This document shows positions 1 through 8,261 of a DNA stretch of 60,479 bases, one piece after another. Every line of letters starts with the position of its first letter. Within the stretch, counting starts at the first letter, position 1. The stretch is from Candidatus Coprenecus merdigallinarum (GTDB taxonomy: Bacteria; Bacteroidota; Bacteroidia; Bacteroidales; UBA932), in assembly GCA_018712545.1 (NCBI GenBank), contig DVGV01000024.1, positions 1-60,479 of the forward strand, written 5' to 3'. The notes beneath the pieces were generated by a model that saw only the letters and a program-made list of their open reading frames with translations, made no database searches and had not been told where the DNA came from. Made by a program: the position numbers and the translations under genes.

Positions 1-129
1 GCGCACTTTCTCATGGCTCGAGAACTTCAGGAGACTGACCATTGACTATGAATACAGGGCCGATACGCACGAAGCCATGATGCATATCGCTGCCATAAAA
101 TTATTTTTGAATAAAATTTAAACAGTTTC
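1..129 (+). mobile_element. IS5-like insertion sequence, 3' end (truncated by window edge)
   Basis: The window opens inside an AT-rich insertion sequence. A transposase tail is followed directly by a terminal inverted repeat at about 112-129, which read outward-in on the minus strand is GAAACTGTTTAAATTTTATT. It matches the left terminal repeat of the second IS at 60333 (GAATCTGTTTAAATTTATTT), so the two elements are the same or closely related and point the same way. The element should end at about 129. The rest lies outside the window. Confidence 0.8.
2..121 (+). CDS. IS5-family transposase, C-terminal fragment
   Basis: An open frame enters from the left edge and stops with TAA at 119-121, giving 39 residues. 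It contains RTFSWLENFRRLTIDYE, typical of the end of IS5-type DDE transposases just after the catalytic glutamate, which would lie outside the window. The tail reads ADTHEAMMHIAAIKLFLNKI. The stop codon lies inside the terminal inverted repeat, as is common in compact IS5 elements. Family placement rests on this short conserved stretch. The subgroup cannot be decided. Confidence 0.8.
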   Translation, partial: RTFSWLENFRRLTIDYEYRADTHEAMMHIAAIKLFLNKI

Positions 130-497
130 TAAGTATCTGCTTTAAGTTGTATATAATTTATCACATTAATCAAGCTACTCACCATCTTATGGTTTCAGGC
201 CTACTGAATGCCACTGGCAAATACGCAACAGGTTCAACGGATTTTACCGGAATGCGTCTGCAAGTTAAAAAAAAAAGCCCAACCTCCAAATTCCAGAAGA
301 TTTTATATGAGTTTTTATGAGGCATCCTCTTAGGTTTATGTGCTCCGCAGTCCCGGAAGGTGGGGACGATTACGCCGATCCATCACCACCTTCCGGAGGA
401 GCGAGGCAGCCAGTACTGGAGGGAAGGAAGGGGCAGCCGCCTGGAATGGAGAGACTGCCGTCCGGAGGTAGAGACAACATTCCGGGAGGTGAAACCG
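130..497. other. Intergenic region between IS and DAHP synthase gene
   Basis: I see no convincing gene here; a 67-codon open frame from 317 has no recognisable composition or homology. The first half is AT-rich and the second GC-rich, so the IS junction is followed by ordinary chromosomal sequence. It holds a perfect 11-bp inverted repeat, CCGGAAGGTGG at 353-363 and CCACCTTCCGG at 386-396. This resembles the CACCTTCCGAAGGTG palindromes near 25.2 kb. No T-tract follows, so it is not an obvious terminator. Confidence 0.5.
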
Positions 498-529
498 TTT
501 GTTATTTTCGCAATCTTTGAATACTTTTG
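498..529 (+). promoter_or_regulatory. Bacteroidota-type promoter of the DAHP synthase gene
   Basis: TTTG at 498-501, a 20-base spacer, then TACTTTTG at 522-529 fits the Bacteroidota housekeeping consensus TTTG-N19/20-TAnnTTTG. Transcription would begin near 535, leaving only about 5 bases before the ATG at 541. This argues against the in-frame upstream TTG at 499, which lies inside the promoter. Confidence 0.75.
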
Positions 530-540
530 CTGAGTCTTAT

Positions 541-1683
541 ATGAGCGATTTTTGTCAAATACGAATACAGGACTGGGAGCTTTTCTCCGGCAGCAGGCGG
601 CCTAATGAAGAAAACGGGCCGGGCGACGTGATCGCAGGTCAGTGCTGCGTGATCGCAGGGCCGTGCAGCGTGGAGAGCAGGGAAAGTCTCATCCAGGAGG
701 CCCTCACCCTTAAGAAAATAGGGATCAATGTCCTCCGCGGCGGCCTGTGGAAGCCCCGCACCCACCCCGGCAGTTTCGAGGGCGTAGGGGAAAAAGGGGC
801 ACAATGGCTGCGGGAAGCCGGCACGGCCACAGGCATGAAGACCGTCACGGAAGTGGCAAACGCCCGGCATGTGGAAGTCATCCTGAAAAATGGGATAGAC
901 GCCGTCTGGATCGGGGCCCGCACCACCGGCAACCCGTTCCTGGTGCAGGAGATAGCCGAAGCCCTGCGCGGCACAGGGCTTCCAGTATTTGTCAAGAACC
1001 CTCTCGTCCCTGACCCTGAGCTCTGGAGCGGAGCCATCGAACGGTTCGTCCGCTGCGGTACGCAATGCATCTGCGCCGTACACCGCGGCTTCCACTCCTA
1101 CGGGGAGAGCCTCTACCGCAATCCTCCATTCTGGCAGATACCTGTAGAGCTGCACCGCCGCTTCCCCGATCTCCCGACGCTCTGCGACCCGAGCCATATC
1201 ACCGGCCGCCGCGACTTAGTGGAGGACATTTCGCGTCAGGCATTGATCCTGGGATTCGACGGACTGATGGTGGAGGTACATCCCGACCCGGACCAGGCCC
1301 TGAGCGATGCCGCCCAACAGATTACCCCGGGGGCCCTCAGAGATATGCTCGGCCGCCTGAGGATACGCAGCAGCTCCACCCCGGACGCAGAGGCCGCAGC
1401 CGCCATAGACGACCTTCGCACCGGCATTGACCGGATAGACGCCTCCCTCATCGACCTGCTGTCAGAGCGCATGAGCATCTCCGAGGCCATCGGCCGCATC
1501 AAGGAGCGCAGCGGCCTGACCGTCCTGCAGACCGGCCGCTGGAACGCCGTTCTGGAGAAAGTCCGCGCCATGGCAAAAGAAAAAGACCTCGATGAAGACT
1601 TTATCACCGAGATTTTTACAACTATCCACCGCGCATCCATAGAACGGCAGCTGGGAAGCAGTGTTGACCGTCAGAAACGGTAA
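541..1683 (+). CDS. Bifunctional 3-deoxy-7-phosphoheptulonate synthase / chorismate mutase
   Basis: This 380-residue cytoplasmic enzyme joins the first step of the shikimate pathway (PEP plus erythrose 4-phosphate to DAHP) to chorismate mutase, the first committed step to phenylalanine and tyrosine. Residues about 35-285 are a type I-beta DAHP synthase/KDO8P-synthase-like barrel, with GPCSVES, the GLWKPRTHP region, WIGARTTGNP, VKNP and CDPSHITG. Residues about 295-375 are an AroQ-type helical chorismate mutase starting at IDDLRTGIDRIDASLIDLLSERM. Synthase first, mutase at the C-terminus is a known Bacteroidota order; the mutase probably gives feedback control by prephenate. ATG 541 is chosen because the promoter overlaps the upstream TTG. 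The last 13 bases overlap the convergent gene at 1671. Confidence 0.93.
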   Translation: MSDFCQIRIQDWELFSGSRRPNEENGPGDVIAGQCCVIAGPCSVESRESLIQEALTLKKIGINVLRGGLWKPRTHPGSFEGVGEKGAQWLREAGTATGMKTVTEVANARHVEVILKNGIDAVWIGARTTGNPFLVQEIAEALRGTGLPVFVKNPLVPDPELWSGAIERFVRCGTQCICAVHRGFHSYGESLYRNPPFWQIPVELHRRFPDLPTLCDPSHITGRRDLVEDISRQALILGFDGLMVEVHPDPDQALSDAAQQITPGALRDMLGRLRIRSSSTPDAEAAAAIDDLRTGIDRIDASLIDLLSERMSISEAIGRIKERSGLTVLQTGRWNAVLEKVRAMAKEKDLDEDFITEIFTTIHRASIERQLGSSVDRQKR

Positions 1684-2239
1684 CCGACACTTATGCCGGG
1701 GCGGATCAAGGTCAAAGGGAGCGGGCCTCCGAAGTCTCCGTTCTGGTAATAATAAGTCCCTGACAACATAAAATCAATGCTGCAGGACACCGCAACATCT
1801 ATCGCATCACCATTCCTCAGTTTTATTCCCAGGCCTAATTCGGGCTCAAGTTCCGGTCCAATTCCATACGATGCCGATCTATCCGCATCACTTCTGAAAT
1901 TCCACCCGCTCAGATATTCAAAACCGACATCACAGCCAAGATAGCACTCCACTTTCTCCGCATTGACAAAAACCACCGAGGATGAAATCCTATACTATAG
2001 AAGGATCCGTATGGAAAGCCGATGTCGGCGGACAGCGCACCTCCGACAAACCACCTGTCTCCCCCCAGTCTTACACCATGAACTGTCGACAGCCCAACTG
2101 CCACCTCGTAGGAATATGTCAAGGACACACTGCCCTCGTATCTGACTGTATTTTCTATTCCCTGGGCATTTTGACAAAAAAGCATTGAAGGTATCAACAG
2201 GAGCGCAGACAAAACTATAACAATCCGATACTGCTTCAT
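1671..2239 (-). pseudogene. Frameshifted outer-membrane beta-barrel protein
   Basis: Two minus-strand frames read as one roughly 189-residue barrel protein. The first, 2239 to about 1970, begins with a signal peptide (MKQYRIVIVLSALLLIPSMLFC) and reaches GFHPRWFL. The second, from about 1976 to 1671, continues with VNAEKVECYLGCDVGFEYL and ends in ISVGYRF, a terminal aromatic typical of barrels. The switch falls at a run of five T (minus strand GGTTTTTGTC, about 1967-1971), so one inserted or deleted base would explain it. It may be a true pseudogene, a phase-variable tract or a sequencing error. The substrate is unknown. The stop overlaps the end of the DAHP synthase gene by 13 bases. Confidence 0.7.
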
Positions 2240-2343
2240 AACGTATACGTAATTATTCTATAAAAATACTTGTAATTATCTCCACCATGCGACTGTAACT
2301 GAACGCCAAATGACTAAAAATCAAAAATGATTAAAAATTTCCT

Positions 2344-2378
2344 GTTTCACTATGCGGATTCACTCCGCATAGTGAAAC
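2344..2378. repeat. Perfect 15-bp inverted repeat
   Basis: GTTTCACTATGCGGA (2344-2358), a 5-base loop TTCAC, then TCCGCATAGTGAAAC (2364-2378) form a perfect hairpin in the gap between the barrel gene and the lipoprotein operon. No T-tract follows on either strand, so it is not a normal terminator. It could be a REP-type palindrome, a protein-binding dyad or part of a dead mobile element. Confidence 0.8.
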
Positions 2379-2471
2379 TGCAGGAATTCGATGCCAATTC
2401 CACAGAATATGGATATCTCCATGTGAAGTTTTCATAGCGCAAGTTATTTAAAAAAAAAATCATTAAACAAA

Positions 2472-2499
2472 AAAATCCGGAGAAGAGTCCCCGGATTTT
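2472..2499 (-). terminator. Rho-independent terminator of the pyrH-frr-lipoprotein operon
   Basis: On the minus strand AAAATCCGG and CCGGATTTT (2491-2499 with 2472-2480) pair around a 10-base loop. A run of T follows, and the structure lies about 35 bases after the lipoprotein stop codon. Confidence 0.85.
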
Positions 2500-2531
2500 C
2501 ATCTGCCGTATCTGCCTGGTGGTATGAGCGG

Positions 2532-3491
2532 CTACCTTCTGGAGTAGGTCAGCACCATGTTGACGGAGCTGCTGGTAGGCAGAGCCTCTGTCGTAAACTC
2601 TATATCCGTATTGTCCAGGGACATATTGGAGATGATTCTGACCCAGCCCTTGACCAGACCTTCTCCAAGAAGGGCCATCTCATCGCCGGTGAGAGACTCT
2701 CCTCTCCTGTATTTGGAAGCGACACTCAGGCACTCCACACGGTCTGTATCGAGCTGCTCCAGTGTCCTGCCCACGATACTGCCTCCGGCATAGTCGGTTT
2801 CTAGAGTCCTCAGGGCGAAATCAAAAAGCTCAGCGACATACTCATATCCGTCAGTACGGTCAGCGGACACCTCAAACTTCTCGACAATCCGTACCAGACC
2901 GCCGTTCTCGAAAAAGTATGTCAGATCCACTGACGGAACTATATTGGAGATGCCGAGAATAGAACTCGTACCCTCGCCGATATACTCATCCCTCGAGCCA
3001 CGCTTGACCAGTCCCGGCTCACGGTACATCGTGATACCCACGGAATCTCCCCAGAACGAGCTGCGGGCATCGCACCTTACTACATTAAAACGGCCCTCAG
3101 TCGTAGAGACAAGCTCGTCCTCTCCGTAAGGTGCTCCGTCAAAGCGCATATTCACATGCAGGACCACATCCAGTGTTCCTGCATTCATCGGAACGTAGTA
3201 GCATGTATAGCGGCCCCTGCCTCCTGTAAAATCATACGTAGTATAGATGTCCATAATCTCGTTGCCGTTGATAGTCCATACAGGATCTATACTGTAGAGG
3301 CTTCCGCCCACAGGTGTCATGTCCTCTACGGCAAATACCACCTGATGACCCACTCCGATCTTTTCCTGGCTGACCGTAATCTCTCCCAGTTCAGGAGCTA
3401 CGGGCGCAGAAGGTCCCTTATCGCAGCCGGTCAGAGCGGAAAGCAATACGGCGACCACGGGAACCGCAATCCAAATTTTCCTGATATTCAT
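2532..3491 (-). CDS. Secreted lipoprotein of unknown function
   Basis: This 319-residue protein has a lipoprotein signal: a basic start (MNIRKIW), a hydrophobic stretch, and the lipobox LTGC with Cys at about residue 23. A Pro-rich linker (DKGPSAPVAPELG) follows. The body looks beta-rich; its first half (about 35-135) resembles an Ig-like surface-protein domain, but I recognise no named family. No catalytic motif is visible. It begins 4 bases after the frr stop, so it is co-transcribed with pyrH and frr and is followed by a good terminator. Confidence 0.7.
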   Translation of the reverse strand: MNIRKIWIAVPVVAVLLSALTGCDKGPSAPVAPELGEITVSQEKIGVGHQVVFAVEDMTPVGGSLYSIDPVWTINGNEIMDIYTTYDFTGGRGRYTCYYVPMNAGTLDVVLHVNMRFDGAPYGEDELVSTTEGRFNVVRCDARSSFWGDSVGITMYREPGLVKRGSRDEYIGEGTSSILGISNIVPSVDLTYFFENGGLVRIVEKFEVSADRTDGYEYVAELFDFALRTLETDYAGGSIVGRTLEQLDTDRVECLSVASKYRRGESLTGDEMALLGEGLVKGWVRIISNMSLDNTDIEFTTEALPTSSSVNMVLTYSRR

Positions 3492-3495
3492 TTTA

Positions 3496-4059
3496 TTACA
3501 CAGTCATTATTTCCTTCTCCTTGTTGGCAAGGATGGTGTCGATCTTCTTGTTGTAGTTGTCGACCTCCTTCTGCACGTCGTTCTCGGCGTCCTTGGCCAC
3601 ATCCTCGGGCATACCGTCCTTCTGGGCCTTCTTCAGCAGGTCGTTGGCGTCCTTGCGGGCGTTGCGGATGGAGATCTTGGCCGACTCGCCGGCTGCCTTC
3701 GACTTCTTCACCAGTTCCTTGCGGCGGTCCTCAGTGAGGGGCGGAACATTGATGCGGATGTGCTCGCCGTTGTTCTGGGGAGTAAAACCGAGGTTGGCGT
3801 CCATGATGGCCTTCTCGATCTTCGGAATCATATTCTTCTCCCAGGGCTGGATCAGCATCGTGCGGGCATCGGGCACGGTGATGCTGGCCACCTGGGGCAC
3901 GGGGGTAGGATTGCCGTAGTAGTCCACCATTACGCTGTTGAACACAGCGGGGTTGGCCTTTCCGGCCCTGTAAGTCTTGAGGTCCTCTTCCAGATAGTTG
4001 ACGGCCTCGCTCATCTTTTTCACTGCTGAGGCAATGATGTCTTTTGCATTGTCTGCCAT
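3496..4059 (-). CDS. frr: Ribosome recycling factor
   Basis: RRF splits post-termination ribosomes together with EF-G. The 187-residue length is standard. Characteristic stretches are YRAGKANPAVFNSVMVDYYG near residue 30, WEKNMIPKIEKAI, and RINVPPLTEDRRKELVKKSK, the signature of the long three-helix domain. It lies 36 bases downstream of pyrH in the usual pyrH-frr order, and a lipoprotein gene follows after 4 bases. Confidence 0.97.
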   Translation of the reverse strand: MADNAKDIIASAVKKMSEAVNYLEEDLKTYRAGKANPAVFNSVMVDYYGNPTPVPQVASITVPDARTMLIQPWEKNMIPKIEKAIMDANLGFTPQNNGEHIRINVPPLTEDRRKELVKKSKAAGESAKISIRNARKDANDLLKKAQKDGMPEDVAKDAENDVQKEVDNYNKKIDTILANKEKEIMTV

Positions 4060-4095
4060 AATATTGTGATTTAGAAATTATTTCCTCCGTTCTGT

Positions 4096-4821
4096 CTACT
4101 TGTGCACCAGCGTACCGACTTTTCCGCCGGCGAGCAGCTGCTGCAGATTGCCCTCACGGTTCATATCGAAGACCACGATGGGCATGTCATTGTCCTTGCA
4201 GAGGGCAAATGCGGTGCTGTCCATGACCTTCAGCCCGTCCGTCAGGGCCTTGTCAAATGTCAGCTCGTCATACCTTGTGGCCGTCGGGTCCTTTTCCGGG
4301 TCGGCGGTGTAGACCCCGTCCACGCGGGTGCCCTTGAGCAGTGCTCCGGCTCCTATTTCGCAGGCTCTCAGGGCCGCCGCAGAGTCAGTGGTGAAGAAGG
4401 GATTGCCGGTGCCTCCGGCGATGAGGACCACCGCACCGCGCTCCATGGCCGCTACGGCATTGTCCCTGGTATAATATTCGGCGATGGGCTTCATCGGGGT
4501 CGAGGTAAATACCTCCGCGTCCACTCCGGCACTGCGGATGGCCATGGCCAGACCGAGGCTGTTGATCACCGTCGCGAGCATACCCATGCGGTCACCGCCC
4601 ACGCGGTCAAAGCCCTTGCCCGCACCCGAAAGTCCTCTGAAAATGTTGCCGCCGCCCACCACGATAGCGACCTGCACTCCGCTCCTTACGGCCTGAGCCA
4701 CCTCTGCGGCATAGCGGGCCAGCATCCCTTCATCGATGCCGCGTCCCTCATCGCCCCCGAGGCTCTCCCCGCTGAGCTTGAGCAATACCCTTTTATACTT
4801 CATATTTTCCGTGATTTCCAT
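4096..4821 (-). CDS. pyrH: UMP kinase
   Basis: This hexameric enzyme phosphorylates UMP to UDP with ATP in pyrimidine nucleotide synthesis. The amino-acid-kinase fold shows in YKRVLLKLSGESLGG near the start, the glycine loop VVGGGNIFRGL, TGNPFFTTDSAAALRA, and LLKGTRVDGVYTADPEKDP. The total of 241 residues is normal. A second ATG at 4803 (MKYKRVLLKLSG) matches the usual family N-terminus better and may be the real start. A TAAATTTG box at 4848-4841 would put the transcript start near 4835, which permits either. Confidence 0.96.
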   Translation of the reverse strand: MEITENMKYKRVLLKLSGESLGGDEGRGIDEGMLARYAAEVAQAVRSGVQVAIVVGGGNIFRGLSGAGKGFDRVGGDRMGMLATVINSLGLAMAIRSAGVDAEVFTSTPMKPIAEYYTRDNAVAAMERGAVVLIAGGTGNPFFTTDSAAALRACEIGAGALLKGTRVDGVYTADPEKDPTATRYDELTFDKALTDGLKVMDSTAFALCKDNDMPIVVFDMNREGNLQQLLAGGKVGTLVHK

Positions 4822-4840
4822 TTAACATCCGTTTATCCTG

Positions 4841-4848
4841 CAAATTTA
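4841..4848 (-). promoter_or_regulatory. Probable -7 box of the pyrH promoter
   Basis: On the minus strand TAAATTTG fits the Bacteroidota -7 consensus TAnnTTTG. A clear TTTG at -33 is missing, so confidence is moderate. It lies 20 bases before the first pyrH ATG. Confidence 0.5.
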
Positions 4849-4944
4849 CGGAAAATTTCCTTTCAATCTCGCGTCCCTCCCGCTTTTCACCCGCCGCTGC
4901 GCTAAATTTCCAAACAGCACCGCGCCTTACAAGTTAGCACCGGG

Positions 4945-6543
4945 CTATTTTTCATCAGCGAGGAGGGCATCCACATCGGCCTGGATGGGAGTGCCGGTAG
5001 CGTAGTCCCAGAGGGTGACGGAGCGGATATTGTAGTAGTAGTACCAGTAGTAGTAGAGCTGCTGGACGTAGTCCTGGCGGGCGAGGTCCTTGGCGTCGCG
5101 GGCGTCGTTGAGTTCGAGCACGCTCATGCGGCCGATGAGGAAGGACTCGACGGAGGCCTGGTAGCGGGCGGAGGCGACGCGGTCGGACTCACGGGCGAGG
5201 TCCAGCTGGCCGGCCTGGTTGTTGAACTGTTCGGTGAGCAGAAAGATGTTCTGGTTGAAATTGAGTTCCTCCTGCTGGAGCTGGGAGCGGACCACATCGC
5301 GGTTGCTCTCGGCCACTTTGACCTGCCCTTTGCGCTTGCCCCAGTCGAGAATCGGTATCGACAGGCCTATCGAGACGACCTCCTGGTCGCGGATGTCGTT
5401 GTAGGCCATGGCCAGCTCGCGGTTCACGCCGGAGTAGCCGACGGTCACGTTCAGGTCCACCTGGTAGCGCTGTCCCTTGGCCGTAGCCACACTGTAGTCG
5501 GCCTCGAGCTTGCGGCGCAGGATATTCTGGGCAAATGAGCTGTTGGCCAGGGCCTTGCCCAGAACATCATCGTAATCCAGAGCCGGCAGGGGAATGGCCT
5601 CGGGCAGCACGGCCTCGATGGTGTCCTGCTCGGAGAGGCCGAGGAAGGCCCGGAGGTTGAACATCGCTCCGTTCAGGCTGCTGCGCCGCGCGGTCACATC
5701 GGCCTTGGCCTGCAGGGCGGAAAGGCTCAGCTGCATCAGCTCGGTCTCGGAGATCTGGCCGATCTTGCGGCGTTCCTGGGCGATGGCATAGAGCTTGTCG
5801 GCGTTCTCGAGGTTCTGCTCGGCTATCTTCAGGTTCTCCGTCGCCAGGACATAGTCGAAGAAATACGCGATAGTGTTCATCTTGACCGTCTCCATATCCT
5901 CGGAGTAGGCCGCCCGGGACTCGGCATAGCGCACCGGCTCGATCTTCTTGTCCCAGCGGAAGGGATTGACCGAGAACAGGGGCTGGGTCAGGGTCAGGGC
6001 CACGGGGATGGACATGAACTCGTTGTAGGCATTAGCACCCAGCTGCCGCGTCATGTCCAGGCCGGTGCTCAGCGAGACCGTACCGCCGGTAAACGGAATG
6101 TTCTGGGTCACGGACAGCTCGCCGGTGAGTCCTAACCAGTTGCTGCGCACGTAGCTGTAGGTTCCGTCGGCATTCTGATAGGAATTGTAGTTGTTGTTGA
6201 ACGTGGGCAGCGTCCCGTTGAAAATCAGCTCCGGCAGCCGCTCCGCCTTGTAGGTCCGGAACTGCCAGTACGCGCTCTTGAGCTGGTTCAGCGCCACCGC
6301 CGCATCCACCGACTGCCCGCAGGCCAGGTCCATCGCGCCCTCGAGGGTCAGCTGCATCACGCCGCCCTGCTTCCCATCGGCCTGACCTATACCGGGCTCT
6401 TGCACCCCATCCGGTACATTTCCCATATCCGGCAGAACGCTCTCATCAGCATCCTGGGCTGCCAGCCCCTGCTGTCCTGACACTGCCGCCATCAGCAGCA
6501 CCGCCACCGTCATCATCACCTTTGTTTGAAAAATACGTTTCAT
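4945..6543 (-). CDS. TolC-family outer-membrane efflux protein of the ABC export locus
   Basis: TolC proteins trimerise into an outer-membrane channel with a long periplasmic helical barrel. From ATG 6543 the product has 532 residues with a signal peptide (MKRIFQTKVMMTVAVLLMAA). It then shows alternating helices and strands in two similar halves, including QLTLEGAMDLACGQSVDAAV near the start and SIGLSIPILDWGKRKGQV in the second half, both typical of the family. The frame extends upstream to 6579, but those residues precede a good signal peptide and overlap the inverted repeat, so 6543 is preferred. It is the last gene of the MacB-like array, 433 bases after permease B6, and is the likely exit duct for that array. 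A second TolC gene at 54798 serves the RND pump. Confidence 0.88.
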   Translation of the reverse strand: MKRIFQTKVMMTVAVLLMAAVSGQQGLAAQDADESVLPDMGNVPDGVQEPGIGQADGKQGGVMQLTLEGAMDLACGQSVDAAVALNQLKSAYWQFRTYKAERLPELIFNGTLPTFNNNYNSYQNADGTYSYVRSNWLGLTGELSVTQNIPFTGGTVSLSTGLDMTRQLGANAYNEFMSIPVALTLTQPLFSVNPFRWDKKIEPVRYAESRAAYSEDMETVKMNTIAYFFDYVLATENLKIAEQNLENADKLYAIAQERRKIGQISETELMQLSLSALQAKADVTARRSSLNGAMFNLRAFLGLSEQDTIEAVLPEAIPLPALDYDDVLGKALANSSFAQNILRRKLEADYSVATAKGQRYQVDLNVTVGYSGVNRELAMAYNDIRDQEVVSIGLSIPILDWGKRKGQVKVAESNRDVVRSQLQQEELNFNQNIFLLTEQFNNQAGQLDLARESDRVASARYQASVESFLIGRMSVLELNDARDAKDLARQDYVQQLYYYWYYYYNIRSVTLWDYATGTPIQADVDALLADEK

Positions 6544-6555
6544 TGTTTCTAAATT

Positions 6556-6742
6556 ATTGTCACTATACATTTTCGTCATATCCCAAATATCAATTTATCA
6601 AGCTCTTAGCATCTCCCCAAAATGCTAGATGCCCCATATTTTGCCCCAAAATGCTCATTTTCCCCTGTCCTAACATTTTCTCGATTCAATATCTTATTCA
6701 TTCTCAGCATATTGTCGCACACCTAAAATGTATAGTGACAAT
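6556..6742. repeat. 187-bp segment bounded by a perfect 18-bp inverted repeat
   Basis: ATTGTCACTATACATTTT at 6556-6573 and its exact complement AAAATGTATAGTGACAAT at 6725-6742 face each other across AT-rich DNA just upstream of tolC. Inside, CCCCAAAATGCT occurs twice (6615-6626 and 6644-6655). A related pair of arms lies at 25292-25369 upstream of the first permease gene. It may be a small non-autonomous element or a pair of regulator sites shared by both transcripts. Confidence 0.75.
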
Positions 6743-6756
6743 ATGTATGTTCCGTA

Positions 6757-6818
6757 TTTCCACAACGGCAGGAAAATGCCGGTTCCGCTGCCGTTGTGGC
6801 AAGAGGCGGAGGACCGGG
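6757..6818. repeat. REP-like hairpin repeat, copy 1
   Basis: Perfect 12-bp arms CCACAACGGCAG (6760-6771) and CTGCCGTTGTGG (6788-6799) enclose a loop that can itself fold (CGGCA/TGCCG). A tail ending GGCGGAGGACCGGGG follows. The same unit recurs at 6863-6924 and 12230-12291 with the arms always 28 bases apart. Confidence 0.85.
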
Positions 6819-6862
6819 GAGCCCAGGGAAGTGCCTCCCGCAGGGGTCGGCCAGTTCCGGGG

Positions 6863-6924
6863 CTTCCGCAACGGCAGGAAAATGCCGGTTTCGCTGCCGT
6901 TGTGGCAAGGAGCGGAGGACCAGG
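6863..6924. repeat. REP-like hairpin repeat, copy 2
   Basis: Arms CCGCAACGGCAG (6866-6877) and CTGCCGTTGTGG (6894-6905) differ from copy 1 by one base that still pairs as G-T in RNA. The tail GAGCGGAGGACCAGG follows, and a lone extra tail GGGCGGAGGACCGGGG sits at 6935-6950. Same orientation as copy 1, in the same B6-tolC gap. Confidence 0.85.
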
Positions 6925-6976
6925 GTGCCGCAAAGGGCGGAGGACCGGGGCAATATGGAACGGCGGCACTTCATGT

Positions 6977-8260
6977 TCATTCCTCCCGAAGGGCTTCTGA
7001 GGGCCGCATCCCCGAAACCTTCCATACGGAGACGAGCGCAGCCAGAATATTCATCAGGAACACAGCAGCCGCCACGACAGCAGTGACCATCAGTACGGAC
7101 AGCGGTCCCGAAGTCAGCACCGGCCATGGAGTCAGGGTCTCGGCTGCCGGATAGACACCGAAAAACTCCGCGCCTACGGTGGCCGACTCGCGTCCCAGCA
7201 CCAGATTGACATTGAGCACCAGAACGATTCCGATACCCACCGCTATAGCGGTAGACCTACAGGCCCGGCCCACTGCGCTGAGCCGCAGCCTCGCCGGAGT
7301 GGCGCCCATCGCCTGACGGACACCGTATTCGTCCTGATTCTTCCGCGAGTTCAGCAGCCAGAACGAGAAGGCTCCGAGCACGAGATTGAGGACGAGATAT
7401 ATCAGCCCGACATTGCGGAGGGAGACATCCATGCTGGCCTGCAGCTTGTTCTCCAAGGGCCATGCCGCTGCAGCCCTGAGATTGCCGAATGAGGCCTGCG
7501 ACGAGAGCACCCGGTTGAGCTCGGGAAGGAAGGAGTCCAAGTCGGTACCGTCAGCCACAAGAGCCACCCAGTAGGCACCGCTGGTGGACAGCTCGTCGTA
7601 GTTCACGGCTGCGATATTGGCTATCAGCACCGGGGTCGGGACACCCGTAATCTCGCGCAGCTTCTGGCGGGGAATCACGCCGACGACGACGTTGTTGCCG
7701 CTCTCGGTGGACTCAAATGACTTGCCTATAGGATTTTCCCCGGGAAACAGGAACTCAGCCAGGTCCTCGGAGACCACGACCCTGCCCACAGCATCCTCCG
7801 TCAGGAAAGGACTGCTGTCAGGCAGCACCCATTCGTAACCGAACACTTCCATGAAATCGGAGCCGGTCACCCGGTACAGCATACTGCACTCCATGAAATG
7901 GGTAGAATCCCGGAAAACCCTGCCATACATGTGATTGTCAATACCGGGGAAATACGGACGGCACGGCGCGGCATACTCCACCCCGCTGACCGAGGACAGG
8001 ACCTCCCCCATACGCCGGAAATCCTCCGTCATCCGTTCCCGCTCCATCGCCTCCGGGCGGTAATCGGGGTCGTAGTCCGGCAACACCTCCACCGGCACCA
8101 CCACGACATTCTCATAATCCCAGCCCATGGGAATGAACATACTGCGGTACAGCTTCATTATCTCAGGGTCGGCGAGGAACCAGCCCAGCACGAAGACCAA
8201 AACGGTCTCCACTATCAGCCACATTCCGCTTTTTATCTTCTTATGCGCTTTCATAACCAT
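6977..8260 (-). CDS. MacB/FtsX-type ABC permease, B-type (pair 6)
   Basis: This 427-residue inner-membrane protein has the MacB/LolCE layout: TM1 at about 14-32, a periplasmic domain to about 285, then three helices. The coupling motif is DEYGVRQAMGATPARLRL after TM2. The periplasmic part has the B-type signature VVVSEDLAEFLFPGENPIGK and VVGVIPRQKLREITG. The N-terminus (MVMKAHKKIKSGMWLIVETV) and the end MRPSEALREE match the B half of the fused permease at 9557, not the four other B proteins, so pairs 5 and 6 form one subfamily. It starts one base after the A6 stop (ATG 8254 is an alternative). It would pair with A6 and needs an ATPase encoded elsewhere, presumably at 12325. Confidence 0.85.
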   Translation of the reverse strand: MVMKAHKKIKSGMWLIVETVLVFVLGWFLADPEIMKLYRSMFIPMGWDYENVVVVPVEVLPDYDPDYRPEAMERERMTEDFRRMGEVLSSVSGVEYAAPCRPYFPGIDNHMYGRVFRDSTHFMECSMLYRVTGSDFMEVFGYEWVLPDSSPFLTEDAVGRVVVSEDLAEFLFPGENPIGKSFESTESGNNVVVGVIPRQKLREITGVPTPVLIANIAAVNYDELSTSGAYWVALVADGTDLDSFLPELNRVLSSQASFGNLRAAAAWPLENKLQASMDVSLRNVGLIYLVLNLVLGAFSFWLLNSRKNQDEYGVRQAMGATPARLRLSAVGRACRSTAIAVGIGIVLVLNVNLVLGRESATVGAEFFGVYPAAETLTPWPVLTSGPLSVLMVTAVVAAAVFLMNILAALVSVWKVSGMRPSEALREE

Positions 8261-8261
8261 G

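Noticed and set aside
317-520. Open frame of 67 codons before the DAHP synthase gene
   Set aside because: Composition is random-looking, it overlaps the promoter, and nothing in it resembles a protein family.
499-540. Upstream TTG start for the DAHP synthase/chorismate mutase
   Set aside because: The TTTG/TACTTTTG promoter occupies this stretch, so ATG 541 is the likely start.
6544-6976. Sigma-54 promoter before tolC similar to the one before the array
   Set aside because: No TGGCAC-N5-TTGC-like sequence was found on the minus strand in this gap.
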